Part shown: positions 8,958-19,189 of the stretch, in pieces | Numbering within the stretch: the stretch's first letter is position 1 | Layout of the letters: each line of letters opens with the position of its first letter | Assembly: GCA_023440705.1 (NCBI GenBank) | Contig: JAEXRP010000008.1 | Span: 1-64,000 of the forward strand | Direction of reading: 5' to 3' | DNA from: Soonwooa sp023440705 | GTDB lineage: Bacteria > Bacteroidota > Bacteroidia > Flavobacteriales > Weeksellaceae | Length of the DNA stretch: 64,000 nt | The notes under the pieces: model-generated | What the model was told of the DNA's origin: nothing | Seen by the model: only the letters and a program-made list of their open reading frames with translations | Database searches by the model: none | Position numbers and translations under genes: made by a program

Positions 8958-9710
8958 ATGAAAACTCATTTACTTCTTATCGGATTACTCGCTTCAAGTT
9001 TGTTCTCAGCACAAAATTTTGGTGGTAGTTCCGAAAAAAAAAATACGATTAAAACTAATGTCACGGCTTACGCCTTCCGAAACATTAATCTCTCGTACGA
9101 AAGATCATTTTCTAAAACAATTGCTTTAAATATTAGTTTTGCGACGATGCCAACTGGTGGTGTGCCGTTTATGGATAGCTTCATAAAAGGGGATGATCGC
9201 AAAGAAATTGGCGATGTAAAATTAGGTACAACTGCTATTACAATAGAACCACGTTTTTATTTTGGCGAAAAGTACAACAGTGGATTTTTCCTTGCGCCAT
9301 ATTATCGTTACACTAATGTTAAAGTTGATCAATTGCGTTACAACTACGTCATGCACGATGATATTACCAATACAGACGTAGAAAATCCTATTGACCTCAA
9401 TGGTAAATTTTCTGCTAATAGTTTTGGATTAATGCTTGGTGTACAATGGTTGCTAGGAAGCGACGATAATTGGGTATTAGACTTTTGGATTGTTGGAGGA
9501 CATTATGGCTCAGCTTCAGGAGATCTAGTTGGCAAAACCCAATATACCTTAACACCTGACCAACAAAAAGAATTGCAAGAAGAACTTAATGATCTAGAAA
9601 TCCCACTTGTAAAACACAAAACAGAAATTAATGCCAACGGCGGAACCGTTAAGTTGGATGGACCTTGGGCTGGTTTACGATCTGGGCTTTCTTTCGGTTA
9701 TCGTTTTTAA
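8958..9710 (+). CDS. DUF3575-like outer-membrane protein
   Basis: The 250-residue protein has a signal peptide ending in Phe-Ser-Ala-Gln. Alternating beta-strand text follows (NVTAYAFRNINLSYERSF, ITIEPRFYFG, GFFLAPYYRY) and the protein ends in Phe (GLRSGLSFGYRF), as barrel proteins do. The pattern resembles DUF3575 outer-membrane proteins of Bacteroidota. It starts 12 bases after the frameshifted T9SS cargo gene and is probably co-transcribed with it. The role is unknown. Confidence 0.7.
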   Translation: MKTHLLLIGLLASSLFSAQNFGGSSEKKNTIKTNVTAYAFRNINLSYERSFSKTIALNISFATMPTGGVPFMDSFIKGDDRKEIGDVKLGTTAITIEPRFYFGEKYNSGFFLAPYYRYTNVKVDQLRYNYVMHDDITNTDVENPIDLNGKFSANSFGLMLGVQWLLGSDDNWVLDFWIVGGHYGSASGDLVGKTQYTLTPDQQKELQEELNDLEIPLVKHKTEINANGGTVKLDGPWAGLRSGLSFGYRF

Positions 9711-9784
9711 ATCATAATACCTTTATAGGTTAGTTTTTCATAGTTTTTTTACTGGAATGTTTTAGTATTTTTTATTCTTTCATG

Positions 9785-9815
9785 AACTCCTTTGGCCAAG
9801 TCGAAGGAGTTTTAT
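9785..9815 (+). terminator. Terminator after the outer-membrane protein gene
   Basis: AACTCCTT and AAGGAGTT form an 8-bp stem with an 11-base internal segment, followed by TTTAT. Confidence 0.7.
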
Positions 9816-9883
9816 ATTTAAATTAAATTATTTTTTTTAAAATGATAAAACAATTAGTATTAATGGTAGTTAATTTAAATTTA

Positions 9884-9915
9884 AAACAAAAAAACTCTCC
9901 AAAGTAGGAGAGTTT
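9884..9915 (-). terminator. Terminator of gap
   Basis: A perfect 9-bp stem AAACTCTCC/GGAGAGTTT lies just past the gap stop. Read on the minus strand it runs into a T-rich tract (the A-rich stretch at 9884-9893 on the plus strand). Confidence 0.75.
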
Positions 9916-9939
9916 CTATTTTTAATATTAATTCTTGGC

Positions 9940-10944
9940 TTACAATGAAGCTGAATGAACTAATAAATCTGTTAACTTGTTAGAATAACCCATTTCGTTA
10001 TCATACCAAGATACTAACTTTACAAAGTTAGGAGATAGCATAATACCAGCATCTTTATCAAAGATTGAAGTTCTCTTATCTCCAACGAAATCTTGAGAAA
10101 CTACTAGATCTTCAGTGTAACCAAGGATACCTTTTAGTTCTCCTTCAGAAGCAGCTTTGATAGCAGCAGAAATCTCATCATAAGAAGTAGCTTTTTCTAA
10201 TCTTACTGTTAAATCTACTACAGAAACGTCAGCCGTTGGTACACGGAAAGACATACCAGTTAATTTACCATTAAGAGAAGGAATAACTTTTCCTACAGCT
10301 TTTGCAGCACCAGTAGAAGAAGGGATAATATTGTTAAGTGCAGATCTACCACCTCTCCAATCTTTTGCTGATGGTCCATCAACCGTTTTTTGAGTTGCAG
10401 TTGTAGCGTGTACAGTTGTCATAAGACCTTCAACGATTCCGAAGTTATCGTGGATTACTTTTGCTAATGGCGCAAGACAGTTAGTTGTACAAGAAGCGTT
10501 AGAGAAGATTTTGATATCGTCAGTAAGTTCTTTGTGGTTAACACCCATTACAAACATTGGCGTATCATCTTTAGAAGGTGCAGAAAGAACAACTTTCTTA
10601 GCGCCTGCGTTGATGTGCGCGTTTGCAGTATCAGCAGATAAGAATAAACCTGTAGACTCTACGATGTACTCAGCACCAATTTCGTTCCATTTTAGGTTGT
10701 TAGGATCTCTCTCAGCAGTAATACGGATAGTTTTACCGTTTACAACAAGGTTATTTCCTTGAACTGAAACTTCACCGTTGAAAGCACCGTGAACTGAATC
10801 GTACTTTAGCATATAAGCCATGTATTCTGCATCGATAAGGTCGTTAATACCTACTACTTCGATGTTGCTTCTTTCAGCCATTGCTCTGAAAACTAAACGT
10901 CCGATTCTACCGAATCCGTTAATTCCTACTTTAATTGTTGACAT
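9940..10944 (-). CDS. gap: Glyceraldehyde-3-phosphate dehydrogenase, type I
   Basis: The 334-residue enzyme converts glyceraldehyde-3-phosphate, NAD and phosphate to 1,3-bisphosphoglycerate. It has the Rossmann motif INGFGRIGR (residues 8-16) and the catalytic-Cys signature ASCTTNCLAP with C152. The C-terminus is WYDNEMGYSNK. It lies 58 bases downstream of pfkA on the same strand, so the two glycolytic genes are likely one operon. Confidence 0.95.
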   Translation of the reverse strand: MSTIKVGINGFGRIGRLVFRAMAERSNIEVVGINDLIDAEYMAYMLKYDSVHGAFNGEVSVQGNNLVVNGKTIRITAERDPNNLKWNEIGAEYIVESTGLFLSADTANAHINAGAKKVVLSAPSKDDTPMFVMGVNHKELTDDIKIFSNASCTTNCLAPLAKVIHDNFGIVEGLMTTVHATTATQKTVDGPSAKDWRGGRSALNNIIPSSTGAAKAVGKVIPSLNGKLTGMSFRVPTADVSVVDLTVRLEKATSYDEISAAIKAASEGELKGILGYTEDLVVSQDFVGDKRTSIFDKDAGIMLSPNFVKLVSWYDNEMGYSNKLTDLLVHSASL

Positions 10945-11002
10945 ATTTTACTTTTTAAATTTGATAATATATTGTTTCTAAAATTACAAAATTTTTAACG
11001 AA

Positions 11003-11989
11003 CTACATTGCTAATATCTCCGAAATCTTTAGCAAGTCTTTGTCTATTTCGTTATGTTTTTTAATCGCTTCTTCAATAGGCGTGTATATCAATCGATTAG
11101 ACTTAACCCCAACCATCACTTTGCTTTTACCTTCTACAAGTCCCATTACGGCACCATAACCCATTTTACTAGCCAATACACGATCTGCACAACTTGGAGA
11201 ACCACCGCGTTGGATGTGTCCCAAAACAGCTACACGAATATCAAAATTCGGGAACTCGTCTTTAGTCGCTTTTGCTAAATCATAAATATTACCCAGCTTT
11301 TCGCCTTCTGCTACAACGACAATGCTAGAAGATTTTCCTACTTTTTCAGCTTTTCTAAATGTGCCGAAAAGTTCTTCCATACTATCTTTTTGTTCAGGGA
11401 TCAAAATATCTAATGCGCCAGTTGCTATACCACTATTAAGAGCAATAAAACCAGCATCACGTCCCATAACTTCTACAAAGAACACTCTGTTATGAGAAGT
11501 TGCCGTATCTCTAATTTTGTCAATAGCTTCCATCGCAGTGTTAAGTGCGGTATCATAACCAATGGTGTTGTCTGTACCAAAAATATCATTATCAATTGTC
11601 CCCGGAACACCAATTACTGGCAGTCCAAATTCTTCATTAAAAACTTTAGCACCAGTAAAACTACCATCTCCACCGATACAAACCAATGCGTCAATATTGT
11701 GTTTTTTACAATTTTCAAAAGCTTTAGCACGACCTTCTGCTGTTTTAAATTCTGATGAACGGGCAGACTTTAGAATGGTACCGCCTTCATTAATAATGTT
11801 CTTAACAGATCGCGGTCCCATTTTGGTAAAATCACCATGGATAAGACCGTTATAACCTTCGCGGACACCATAACACTCTAGACCAAGGCTATTAGCTGTT
11901 CTTACAACCGCACGGATAGCAGCATTCATCCCAGGTGCATCACCTCCCGAAGTTAAAACAGCGACTGTTTTTATGTTTTGATTTGACAT
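11003..11989 (-). CDS. pfkA: ATP-dependent 6-phosphofructokinase
   Basis: The 328-residue protein shows TSGGDAPGMNAAIR (ATP site), GGDGSFTGA, and the substrate motif PGTIDNDIFGTD with the catalytic Asp, plus EVMGRDAG and HIQRGGSP. It phosphorylates fructose-6-phosphate. MSNQNIKT was chosen as start because the 20 extra upstream codons encode low-complexity residues not typical of the family. It precedes gap on the same strand. Confidence 0.95.
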   Translation of the reverse strand: MSNQNIKTVAVLTSGGDAPGMNAAIRAVVRTANSLGLECYGVREGYNGLIHGDFTKMGPRSVKNIINEGGTILKSARSSEFKTAEGRAKAFENCKKHNIDALVCIGGDGSFTGAKVFNEEFGLPVIGVPGTIDNDIFGTDNTIGYDTALNTAMEAIDKIRDTATSHNRVFFVEVMGRDAGFIALNSGIATGALDILIPEQKDSMEELFGTFRKAEKVGKSSSIVVVAEGEKLGNIYDLAKATKDEFPNFDIRVAVLGHIQRGGSPSCADRVLASKMGYGAVMGLVEGKSKVMVGVKSNRLIYTPIEEAIKKHNEIDKDLLKISEILAM

Positions 11990-12185
11990 TGTCTCAAAAT
12001 TAGTACGCAAATTTACAAAAAAATAGGTATTTCTTTGAATAATAAACAATTATTAAAATTTGATTTTAATCACATTTAAAAATATGAAGAAATGATAATT
12101 TTTAGGTTTTCAAATTTTTTCTATGTGCCTAATCTTTATTATATTTACAAGCATTAATTTTAACAATTATTAAATATAAAAATAA

Positions 12186-13112
12186 ATGAAAGTAACTGTT
12201 GTTGGCGCAGGTGCCGTAGGTGCAAGTTGTGCAGAGTACATCGCGATGAAAAACTTCGCATCAGAAGTAGTATTAGTTGACATTAAAGAAGGTTTTGCAG
12301 AAGGTAAAGCTATGGACTTAATGCAATGTGCATCTCTTAACGCTTTTGATACAAAAATTACTGGTACAACTGGTGATTATAGCAAAACTGCTGGGTCAAA
12401 AGTAGCGGTTATCACATCTGGTATCCCAAGAAAACCAGGGATGACAAGAGAAGAACTTATTGGTATTAACGCTGGTATCGTTAAAGAAGTTACTGCTAAC
12501 TTGGTAAAACATTCTCCTGACGTTATTATTATTGTGGTATCTAACCCAATGGATACAATGGCTTATTTGGTACACAAAACGTCTGGTCTTCCAAAAGAAA
12601 GAATTATTGGTATGGGAGGAGCGTTAGATTCTGCACGTTTCAAATACAGATTGGCTGAAGCTTTAGATTGTCCAATTTCTGATGTTGATGGTATGGTTAT
12701 CGCAGCACACTCTGACACAGGGATGCTTCCATTAGTTAGCAAAGCTACAAGAAATGGTGTACCGGTAACTGAATTCCTTAATGATGAGCAAGTTGCTTAC
12801 GTTACAGAAGAAACTAAAGTTGGTGGTGCAACATTAACTAAGTTATTAGGAACTTCTGCTTGGTATGCGCCAGGTGCGGCAGTATCTGTATTGGTACAAT
12901 CTATCCTTTGCGACCAAAAGAAAATGATCCCTTGTTCATTAATGTTAGATGGTGAGTACGGACAGTCAGATATTTGTCTAGGTGTTCCTGCGATTATCGG
13001 TGCTAACGGTGTTGAAAAAATCGTGGACATTACATTAACAGATGCTGAAAAAGCAAAATTCGCTGAAGCTGCACAAGCGGTAAGAGAAGTTAATGGCGAT
13101 TTGAAATTTTAA
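12186..13112 (+). CDS. mdh: Malate dehydrogenase (LDH-like type)
   Basis: The 308-residue protein starts with the NAD-binding motif VVGAGAVGASCAEY. It has SGIPRKPGMTREELIGINAGI (substrate-binding loop), VSNPMDTMAYL and the catalytic His region HSDTGMLPL. It interconverts malate and oxaloacetate in the TCA cycle. Arg residues in the mobile loop (PRKPGMTR) support malate rather than lactate. It is transcribed divergently from pfkA. Confidence 0.93.
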   Translation: MKVTVVGAGAVGASCAEYIAMKNFASEVVLVDIKEGFAEGKAMDLMQCASLNAFDTKITGTTGDYSKTAGSKVAVITSGIPRKPGMTREELIGINAGIVKEVTANLVKHSPDVIIIVVSNPMDTMAYLVHKTSGLPKERIIGMGGALDSARFKYRLAEALDCPISDVDGMVIAAHSDTGMLPLVSKATRNGVPVTEFLNDEQVAYVTEETKVGGATLTKLLGTSAWYAPGAAVSVLVQSILCDQKKMIPCSLMLDGEYGQSDICLGVPAIIGANGVEKIVDITLTDAEKAKFAEAAQAVREVNGDLKF

Positions 13113-13134
13113 GAATTTCTTTCTTCAAAATATT

Positions 13135-13165
13135 AAGGCGTATCAAAATGATACGCCTTTTTTTT
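13135..13165 (+). terminator. Terminator of mdh
   Basis: A perfect 11-bp stem AAGGCGTATCA/TGATACGCCTT with a three-base loop is followed by a long T-run. Confidence 0.95.
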
Positions 13166-13260
13166 TGATCCATTCATTTTATATAAGTTTAATAAAATAC
13201 TTTAAAAATGATTTTGTCAACATTTAACAACGTTAAGGCCATCTATTCAAATTGTCTTTA

Positions 13261-13803
13261 TTAGTGAAAATCTTGTTTTAATAGAGAATAATATTCTAGA
13301 TCAATAAAGTCGTCGTTAACTTTTTCGGCTTGACGCAATCGACCTTCAAGCTGGAAATTCAACTTACCCATTATCTTTTTAGAGTTACTATTTTCTGGTT
13401 CAATAATGCATTCGATACGATTGATGCTTAGGTTTTCAAAAGCATATTTACAAATTTCTCCAAATGCCTCAGCAATATATCCTTTGCCCCAATTTTCAGG
13501 CAATAACCAATAGCCAGCCTCTGTTTTCTGATGATTTTTTTGGTGATTACTAAAGCCACAAGCACCCAATTTTTTTTCTGAATTTTTATCGCAGATAACC
13601 CACCAGTAGCCAAGCTTCTTGTTTTTTAAATGTTTGTACCATTCCATTTGTTCTTTAGTGGCTTCCAAATCGGGATAACTAACAGTTAAAAATTTTGTAA
13701 CCTTGGGGTTAGAAAAAGCCTTGTAAACAAAATCAATATCAGAATCTTCTACAGGTCTTACAATGAGTCTTTCAGTTTGAAGGATAGGATTGTTTTCGGT
13801 CAT
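13261..13803 (-). CDS. GNAT acetyltransferase, RimJ/RimL type
   Basis: The 180-residue protein opens with ILQTERLIVRPVEDSDIDFVYKAFSNPKV, typical of the RimJ/RimL-like GNAT subgroup. It has the acetyl-CoA region EAGYWLLPENWGKGYIAEAF, in which the usual Q/R-x-x-G-x-G/A loop is relaxed to ENWGKGY. It probably acetylates an alpha-amino or small-molecule amine; the substrate is unknown. The ATG at 13803 gives the family's usual beginning; an upstream in-frame start adds an unlikely leader. Confidence 0.8.
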   Translation of the reverse strand: MTENNPILQTERLIVRPVEDSDIDFVYKAFSNPKVTKFLTVSYPDLEATKEQMEWYKHLKNKKLGYWWVICDKNSEKKLGACGFSNHQKNHQKTEAGYWLLPENWGKGYIAEAFGEICKYAFENLSINRIECIIEPENSNSKKIMGKLNFQLEGRLRQAEKVNDDFIDLEYYSLLKQDFH

Positions 13804-14088
13804 GTCATAGTTTTTTTGCAAAATTAACTTTATTCTTGTTATATTTTTAAAAAAAATCATGTTAAATGATGCTTATTTTTAATAAATACTCATTTTGAGC
13901 GTTTGTATTTTGAATATCTTATATAAATGATCAATTATTTATGCATCCTAAGTAAATTATATACTCCTAAAATATTTATATTTTATTTTAAAAAAGTATA
14001 GCAAATCGCTAATTTTCATTATTTTCTAATTAAATTTGATTTGCAAAACACAAATGTAAACTAACAAAATAATAGTTTAATTTGATTT

Positions 14089-15558
14089 ATGATTTTAATT
14101 GTAGACGACAATCAATCCAATATATTTTCGCTGAAAAGGCTTTTGGAATCTCAGGATTTCCCTGTGGATACTGCAAGTTCGGGTGAAGAAGCTCTTGCAA
14201 AAGGGCTTCGCAACGATTATCAATTGATAATTTTGGATGTTCAAATGCCCGACATGGATGGTTTCGAGGTTGCCGAAACTTTTGCTGGTTATAGCAAAAC
14301 CAAAGAAATTCCGATTATTTTTCTTTCCGCCGTGAACACCGACAAACGCTTTATTACAAAGGGTTACGCTTCTGGCGGAATCGATTATGTGACCAAGCCT
14401 ATCGATCCAGATATTTTGATGTTGAAGGTGAAAACCTACTACAATATTCAAGGGCAAAATGCGGAGTTGAAGAAAACCAAGCAAAGTCTGGAACTTGAAG
14501 TAAAAGGTCGTCGTGAAACGCAAGTAGCGATGAAATCACAGCTCGACCATTTCCAGCAAATGTTGGAAGCGCTTCCTCAAATTGCTTTTACACTGAGCAA
14601 TACGGGCGAAATTGAATTCGTAAACCGAAGATGGTTCCAATATTCGAAGTCGGATAAAACCTTTCCAGAAATTCATCCCGATGATAAAGATTTGGTGGAT
14701 GAATTTGGTCGTCAACGAGAAAACCTAGAAGCCATCGCACTTGAGGCTCGAATTAAAAATATCGAAACGGGCGAATACCGGTATCATTTGTTGAGGATGT
14801 CGCCGATTTTAGAAAATTCGGAAGCGAAAAATTGGGTGGGAACATTCACCGATATCAACGATCAAAAAAGGGTTGAGAAAGAAAAAGACGAATTTTTGAG
14901 TATCGCAAGTCACGAACTGAAAACGCCGTTAACAAGCATTAAAGCTTATGTTCAGCTTTTGGATCGTAAGTTAAAATTAGACAAAGAAAGTCCTGAAGCC
15001 AATTACGTGGCAAAAGTTCAGGATCAAATTGATAAACTGAATAATTTGATCACCGATTTGCTCGATGTTTCCAAAATCGAAAACGGAAAATTGAAGATGA
15101 ATTTGCAGCCAACCAATTTGGAAGAAATTATCCATAACGCAATTGAAACGATTATTCAAACTCATGATGAAAACAGTGTAAGCATCGAAAGACACGGTCA
15201 AAAACCAGATTTTTTAATGCCGTTTGACGCGATTCGTGTGGAGCAAGTTTTAATCAATTTCTTAACCAACGCCATAAAATATTCACCGAAAAACAACAAA
15301 GTTATCGTAACCACTTCTGTGGATGAAAACGATGTTAAAATAAGTGTAACCGACTTCGGAATCGGGATTCCCGAGTATAAGCAAGATGCGGTTTTTAATA
15401 AATTTTATCGTGTTGAAGAGTCTTCCCTGCAATTTCAAGGTATGGGAATTGGACTTTATATTTGTGCAGAAATCATCAAGCAACATGGCGGAAGCATAGG
15501 TCTTTCCAGCATTATTGATGAGGGATCAACTTTTTATTTCACCTTACCAATAAAGTAA
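14089..15558 (+). CDS. Receiver-PAS-histidine kinase hybrid
   Basis: The 489-residue cytoplasmic protein begins directly with a receiver domain (residues 1-115, phospho-acceptor D50 in IILDVQMPDMDG). A coiled coil (about 120-155) and a PAS domain (about 155-265) follow. Then come HisKA with H275 (ASHELKTP) and an HATPase domain with FLTNAIKYSP, FGIGIP and GMGIGLYI. Having the receiver at the N-terminus suggests it is phosphorylated by another kinase and tunes its own kinase output. The next kinase starts 4 bases after its stop, so the two are one operon. Confidence 0.88.
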   Translation: MILIVDDNQSNIFSLKRLLESQDFPVDTASSGEEALAKGLRNDYQLIILDVQMPDMDGFEVAETFAGYSKTKEIPIIFLSAVNTDKRFITKGYASGGIDYVTKPIDPDILMLKVKTYYNIQGQNAELKKTKQSLELEVKGRRETQVAMKSQLDHFQQMLEALPQIAFTLSNTGEIEFVNRRWFQYSKSDKTFPEIHPDDKDLVDEFGRQRENLEAIALEARIKNIETGEYRYHLLRMSPILENSEAKNWVGTFTDINDQKRVEKEKDEFLSIASHELKTPLTSIKAYVQLLDRKLKLDKESPEANYVAKVQDQIDKLNNLITDLLDVSKIENGKLKMNLQPTNLEEIIHNAIETIIQTHDENSVSIERHGQKPDFLMPFDAIRVEQVLINFLTNAIKYSPKNNKVIVTTSVDENDVKISVTDFGIGIPEYKQDAVFNKFYRVEESSLQFQGMGIGLYICAEIIKQHGGSIGLSSIIDEGSTFYFTLPIK

Positions 15559-15562
15559 ATTT

Positions 15563-18500
15563 ATGGCAGGAAAAACAATCAGAAATCTACAATTTGGCGT
15601 CGGAATGTCGCTTTTGTTGCTTATTGCGACCTCAATTGCATCGTATTTAAGCATTCAAAAACAAATGGAAAACCGCGAAAGTTTATCCAATTCCAGACGA
15701 TCAATAACCGCGATAAAAGATGTTTTGGTGGCACTTTTAGACGCTGAAACAGGAAATCGAGGCTTTCAAATAACGGGTAAAGAAGAGTTTTTGGAGCCTT
15801 ATAATCGTGGTTTGGAAGAATTTCCGAAGGCGATTGCGCGTTTAAAAGATTTAGGTAACGACGATAAAATCCAAAATGATCGAGTTGACAGTCTTCAAAG
15901 TTCGGTGCAGAGCCGTATCGGGGTTTTGCAAAGTATGATTGACAAGAAGCGTCAAAATGTGGATGTTTCGCAATCCGATATGCTTCGTAGCAAGTTCTAC
16001 ATGGACAAAAGTCGCAAATTGGTGGCTGATTTTGTGAAGCATGAAGAAGATGTTTTAGAACTTAAAAATGTCGATCTTAAAGAATCTGCGTTGATCACCA
16101 AGATTTTCCTTCTATTTTCGTCGCTTGGCGCGATTGGGATTACAGCTTTTCTTTATTTTAAACTTCGAAGTGATATTCTTCGCCGTGACAAATTAGAAAA
16201 AGCCTTGGTTTTAAAAGATGAGCAAATGACGGCGCGTGTTTTGGCGATTCAAAAGATTGCAAATTCAGTTGCGAATGGTGATTATAGTCAAAGAGCAACC
16301 GCCGATGAAGAGGATGATTTGGGTGTTTTGGTTGGTTCCTTGAATCACATGACCGATTCCTTGAAAACCTCTTTTGAGACCATTAATAAAAGCGATTGGA
16401 GACAAAAAGGTTTGGCCGTTCTCAACGAATCTTTGGTTGGGAATAAATCCATAAAAGAGATTACTGCAAAGGCTTTGACGCATTTGGTGGAGTACGGAAA
16501 TTGCATCAGTGGTGCACTTTATTTATTGAATGATGACGTGCTAAAACTTGAAAGTTCGTATGGTTTAGAAAGTTCCATGAAAAATCATTTCAATCAAGGT
16601 GAAGGCATGGTTGGACAAGTTTTTGTGCAGAAAAAACCCCGTGTTTATAATGATATTTTAGAGAAAGATGTGGTGGCAAGTTTTGCGAGCAGCAAGTTGC
16701 ATATTAACGGAATTTTGTTGGTTCCGATTATGGTTGGTCGACAAGCTATTGGAATTGTTGAATTAAATTCTGGTAACAATTTCCAAGAAGAAGATGTTGA
16801 TTTCTTTGCAGAAAGTTGCCGAATTCTTGGGATTGCGTTAAGTGCGGCAAGAGGTCGCGAAAAAGAGCAAAAATTATTGGAAGAAACTCAGGCGCAGTCG
16901 GAGGAATTGCAAGTTCAGCATTCGGAATTAGAGAATTTGAATACCGAATTGGAAGCTCAAACCCAAAAATTGCAAGCTTCGGAAGAAGAATTACGTGTTC
17001 AGCAGGAAGAATTAATGCAAACCAATGCCGAATTGGAAGAGCGTTCGAAGTTATTGGAAGAGAAAAATCATTTGATCGCAGAACGTAATATTGAAATTCA
17101 GAAAAAGGCTGAAGAATTGGCGTTAAGCACGAAATATAAGTCGGAATTTTTGGCGAATATGTCGCACGAATTGCGAACGCCGTTGAATTCAATTTTATTG
17201 CTTTCTCGTTTGATGGCGGAAGATCCAGACGATAATTTAACCGAAGATCAAATTGAATCTGCAAAAGTGATTCAAAGTTCTGGAAGTAGTTTATTGACGT
17301 TGATTGACGAGATTTTAGATTTAGCAAAAATCGAGTCTGGTAAAATGAATTTGGAATATCAACACGTTCCAATCGAAGATGTGGTGAAGGATTTACGCAA
17401 TTTGTTCAATCCAATGATGCAAGAAAAAGGTTTGGATTTCAATATTAATATTGATTCAGATTTAAGTCAAACCATCGAAACCGACAGACTTCGTGTCGAT
17501 CAGGTTTTGAGAAATTTAATGTCAAACGCCCTGAAATTCACGTCTAAAGGCAGCATTAGTTTAAGTATTAAGAAAAATCCTACACAAAAAGGATTTGTTA
17601 TTTTCTCTGTGAAAGATACGGGAATTGGGATTCCAGAAGATAAACAACGTATTATTTTCGAGGCGTTTCAACAAGCGGATGGTTCTACCAGACGTAAGTT
17701 TGGCGGAACTGGACTTGGACTTTCCATCAGTCGCGAAATTGCAAAATTATTGGGCGGCGAACTTCATTTGACTTCGAAAGTGGATGAAGGTTCGGAGTTT
17801 AGTTTGGTGATTCCGATGACTTCAAAATTGAAGGTGGAATACGTGAATAAGGAACAGGATTTAATTGAAACCATTCAAGAAGACGTTCAAGAAATCAAAG
17901 AAATTATCGCGTTTGAAGACGACGAATTGCCTGCTCCAATCGAGATTTTGGGCATTCCAGAAGATGTTCCGGACGATCGAGATTCCATCGCAAAAGACGA
18001 TAAAGTGATTTTGATTGTTGAAGATGACGTTAATTTCGCAAAAGCTTTGGTGAAATACGCACATACTCAAAATTACAAAGCAATAGCGATGGTTCGTGGC
18101 GATTACGCGCTTCCTGCTGCGTTAAAATACCGTCCGTCAGCGATTTTATTAGATGTTCAACTTCCTGTAAAAGACGGTTGGCAAGTGATGGACGAATTGA
18201 AAGGAAACCTTCAAACCAAGCATATTCCGGTGCACATGATGTCGTCACTTCACGTGAAAAAGGAAAGTTTGATGAAAGGTGCGATTGATTTCATCAACAA
18301 ACCGATGGCGTTGGAACAAATGGCGGATGTTTTCAAAAAAATTGAAGAAGCTCTTAGTAAAACCCTTCAAAAAGTGCTTATTGTAGAGGAAAATGCGAAA
18401 CATGCAACGGCACTTTCGTACTTTTTGAGCAACTTTAATATTTCGGCTTCTGTGGAAGAAAAAGCGGAGGATTGTGTGTCGGCTTTCATCGATCAGAACG

Positions 18501-19174
18501 TAGATTGCGTGATTTTGAATGTTGAAAATTCGCGTGGTGAAGAATATTCAATTATTGAAACGATAAAAAGACATGAAGGTTTAGAAAATCTACCGATTAT
18601 TATCTTTATTGATCGTAGTTTATCGAAATCTGAGGAGTTGAAAATCAAGCAATACGCCGATTCTATCGTAGTGAAAACGGCGCATTCGTATCAAAGGATT
18701 TTGGATGAAGTTGGCTTGTTTTTACATTTAGTGGAAGAAAAAAACAGCACCGAAGAAAACAGAAAAAACTCTACGCTTGGCTCGTTGACAGAAGTTTTGA
18801 GTGGTAAAAAAATCTTAATTACCGATGATGATGTTCGCAACATTTTCTCGCTCACCAAAGTTTTAGAAAAATATAAGGTGGAAGTTGTTTTGGCGATGGA
18901 CGGCAAGCAAGCCTTAGAACAAATGGCTGCAAACCCCGATATAGACGTGGTTTTAATGGATATGATGATGCCTGAAATGGACGGCTACGAAACCATCCGC
19001 GAAATCCGAAAACAACCAAAATACATGCGACTTCCGGTGATTGCCATTACGGCAAAATCCATGATTGGCGAACGCGAAAAATGTATTGAAGCTGGCGCTT
19101 CCGACTATATTTCGAAGCCCGTGGATACCGACCAATTGTTATCGTTACTCCGCGTTTGGATGTACGAAAGTTAA
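15563..19174 (+). CDS. CHASE3-HAMP-GAF hybrid kinase with three receivers
   Basis: The 1203-residue membrane kinase has TM1 (about 10-28), a periplasmic CHASE3 domain (ALLDAETGNRGFQITG), TM2 (about 178-198), HAMP, GAF (about 290-430) and a long Glu/Gln-rich coiled coil. HisKA has H535 and is followed by HATPase (about 635-755). Three receivers follow: the first with D864, the second with Asn986 where Asp is expected (VILNVENSRG), the third with D1133. The middle receiver is therefore probably a non-phosphorylated docking or structural module. The signal sensed is unknown. It shares an operon with a receiver, CheR and probably CheB. Confidence 0.88.
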   Translation: MAGKTIRNLQFGVGMSLLLLIATSIASYLSIQKQMENRESLSNSRRSITAIKDVLVALLDAETGNRGFQITGKEEFLEPYNRGLEEFPKAIARLKDLGNDDKIQNDRVDSLQSSVQSRIGVLQSMIDKKRQNVDVSQSDMLRSKFYMDKSRKLVADFVKHEEDVLELKNVDLKESALITKIFLLFSSLGAIGITAFLYFKLRSDILRRDKLEKALVLKDEQMTARVLAIQKIANSVANGDYSQRATADEEDDLGVLVGSLNHMTDSLKTSFETINKSDWRQKGLAVLNESLVGNKSIKEITAKALTHLVEYGNCISGALYLLNDDVLKLESSYGLESSMKNHFNQGEGMVGQVFVQKKPRVYNDILEKDVVASFASSKLHINGILLVPIMVGRQAIGIVELNSGNNFQEEDVDFFAESCRILGIALSAARGREKEQKLLEETQAQSEELQVQHSELENLNTELEAQTQKLQASEEELRVQQEELMQTNAELEERSKLLEEKNHLIAERNIEIQKKAEELALSTKYKSEFLANMSHELRTPLNSILLLSRLMAEDPDDNLTEDQIESAKVIQSSGSSLLTLIDEILDLAKIESGKMNLEYQHVPIEDVVKDLRNLFNPMMQEKGLDFNINIDSDLSQTIETDRLRVDQVLRNLMSNALKFTSKGSISLSIKKNPTQKGFVIFSVKDTGIGIPEDKQRIIFEAFQQADGSTRRKFGGTGLGLSISREIAKLLGGELHLTSKVDEGSEFSLVIPMTSKLKVEYVNKEQDLIETIQEDVQEIKEIIAFEDDELPAPIEILGIPEDVPDDRDSIAKDDKVILIVEDDVNFAKALVKYAHTQNYKAIAMVRGDYALPAALKYRPSAILLDVQLPVKDGWQVMDELKGNLQTKHIPVHMMSSLHVKKESLMKGAIDFINKPMALEQMADVFKKIEEALSKTLQKVLIVEENAKHATALSYFLSNFNISASVEEKAEDCVSAFIDQNVDCVILNVENSRGEEYSIIETIKRHEGLENLPIIIFIDRSLSKSEELKIKQYADSIVVKTAHSYQRILDEVGLFLHLVEEKNSTEENRKNSTLGSLTEVLSGKKILITDDDVRNIFSLTKVLEKYKVEVVLAMDGKQALEQMAANPDIDVVLMDMMMPEMDGYETIREIRKQPKYMRLPVIAITAKSMIGEREKCIEAGASDYISKPVDTDQLLSLLRVWMYES

Positions 19175-19189
19175 TTTGCTTTTAGAATT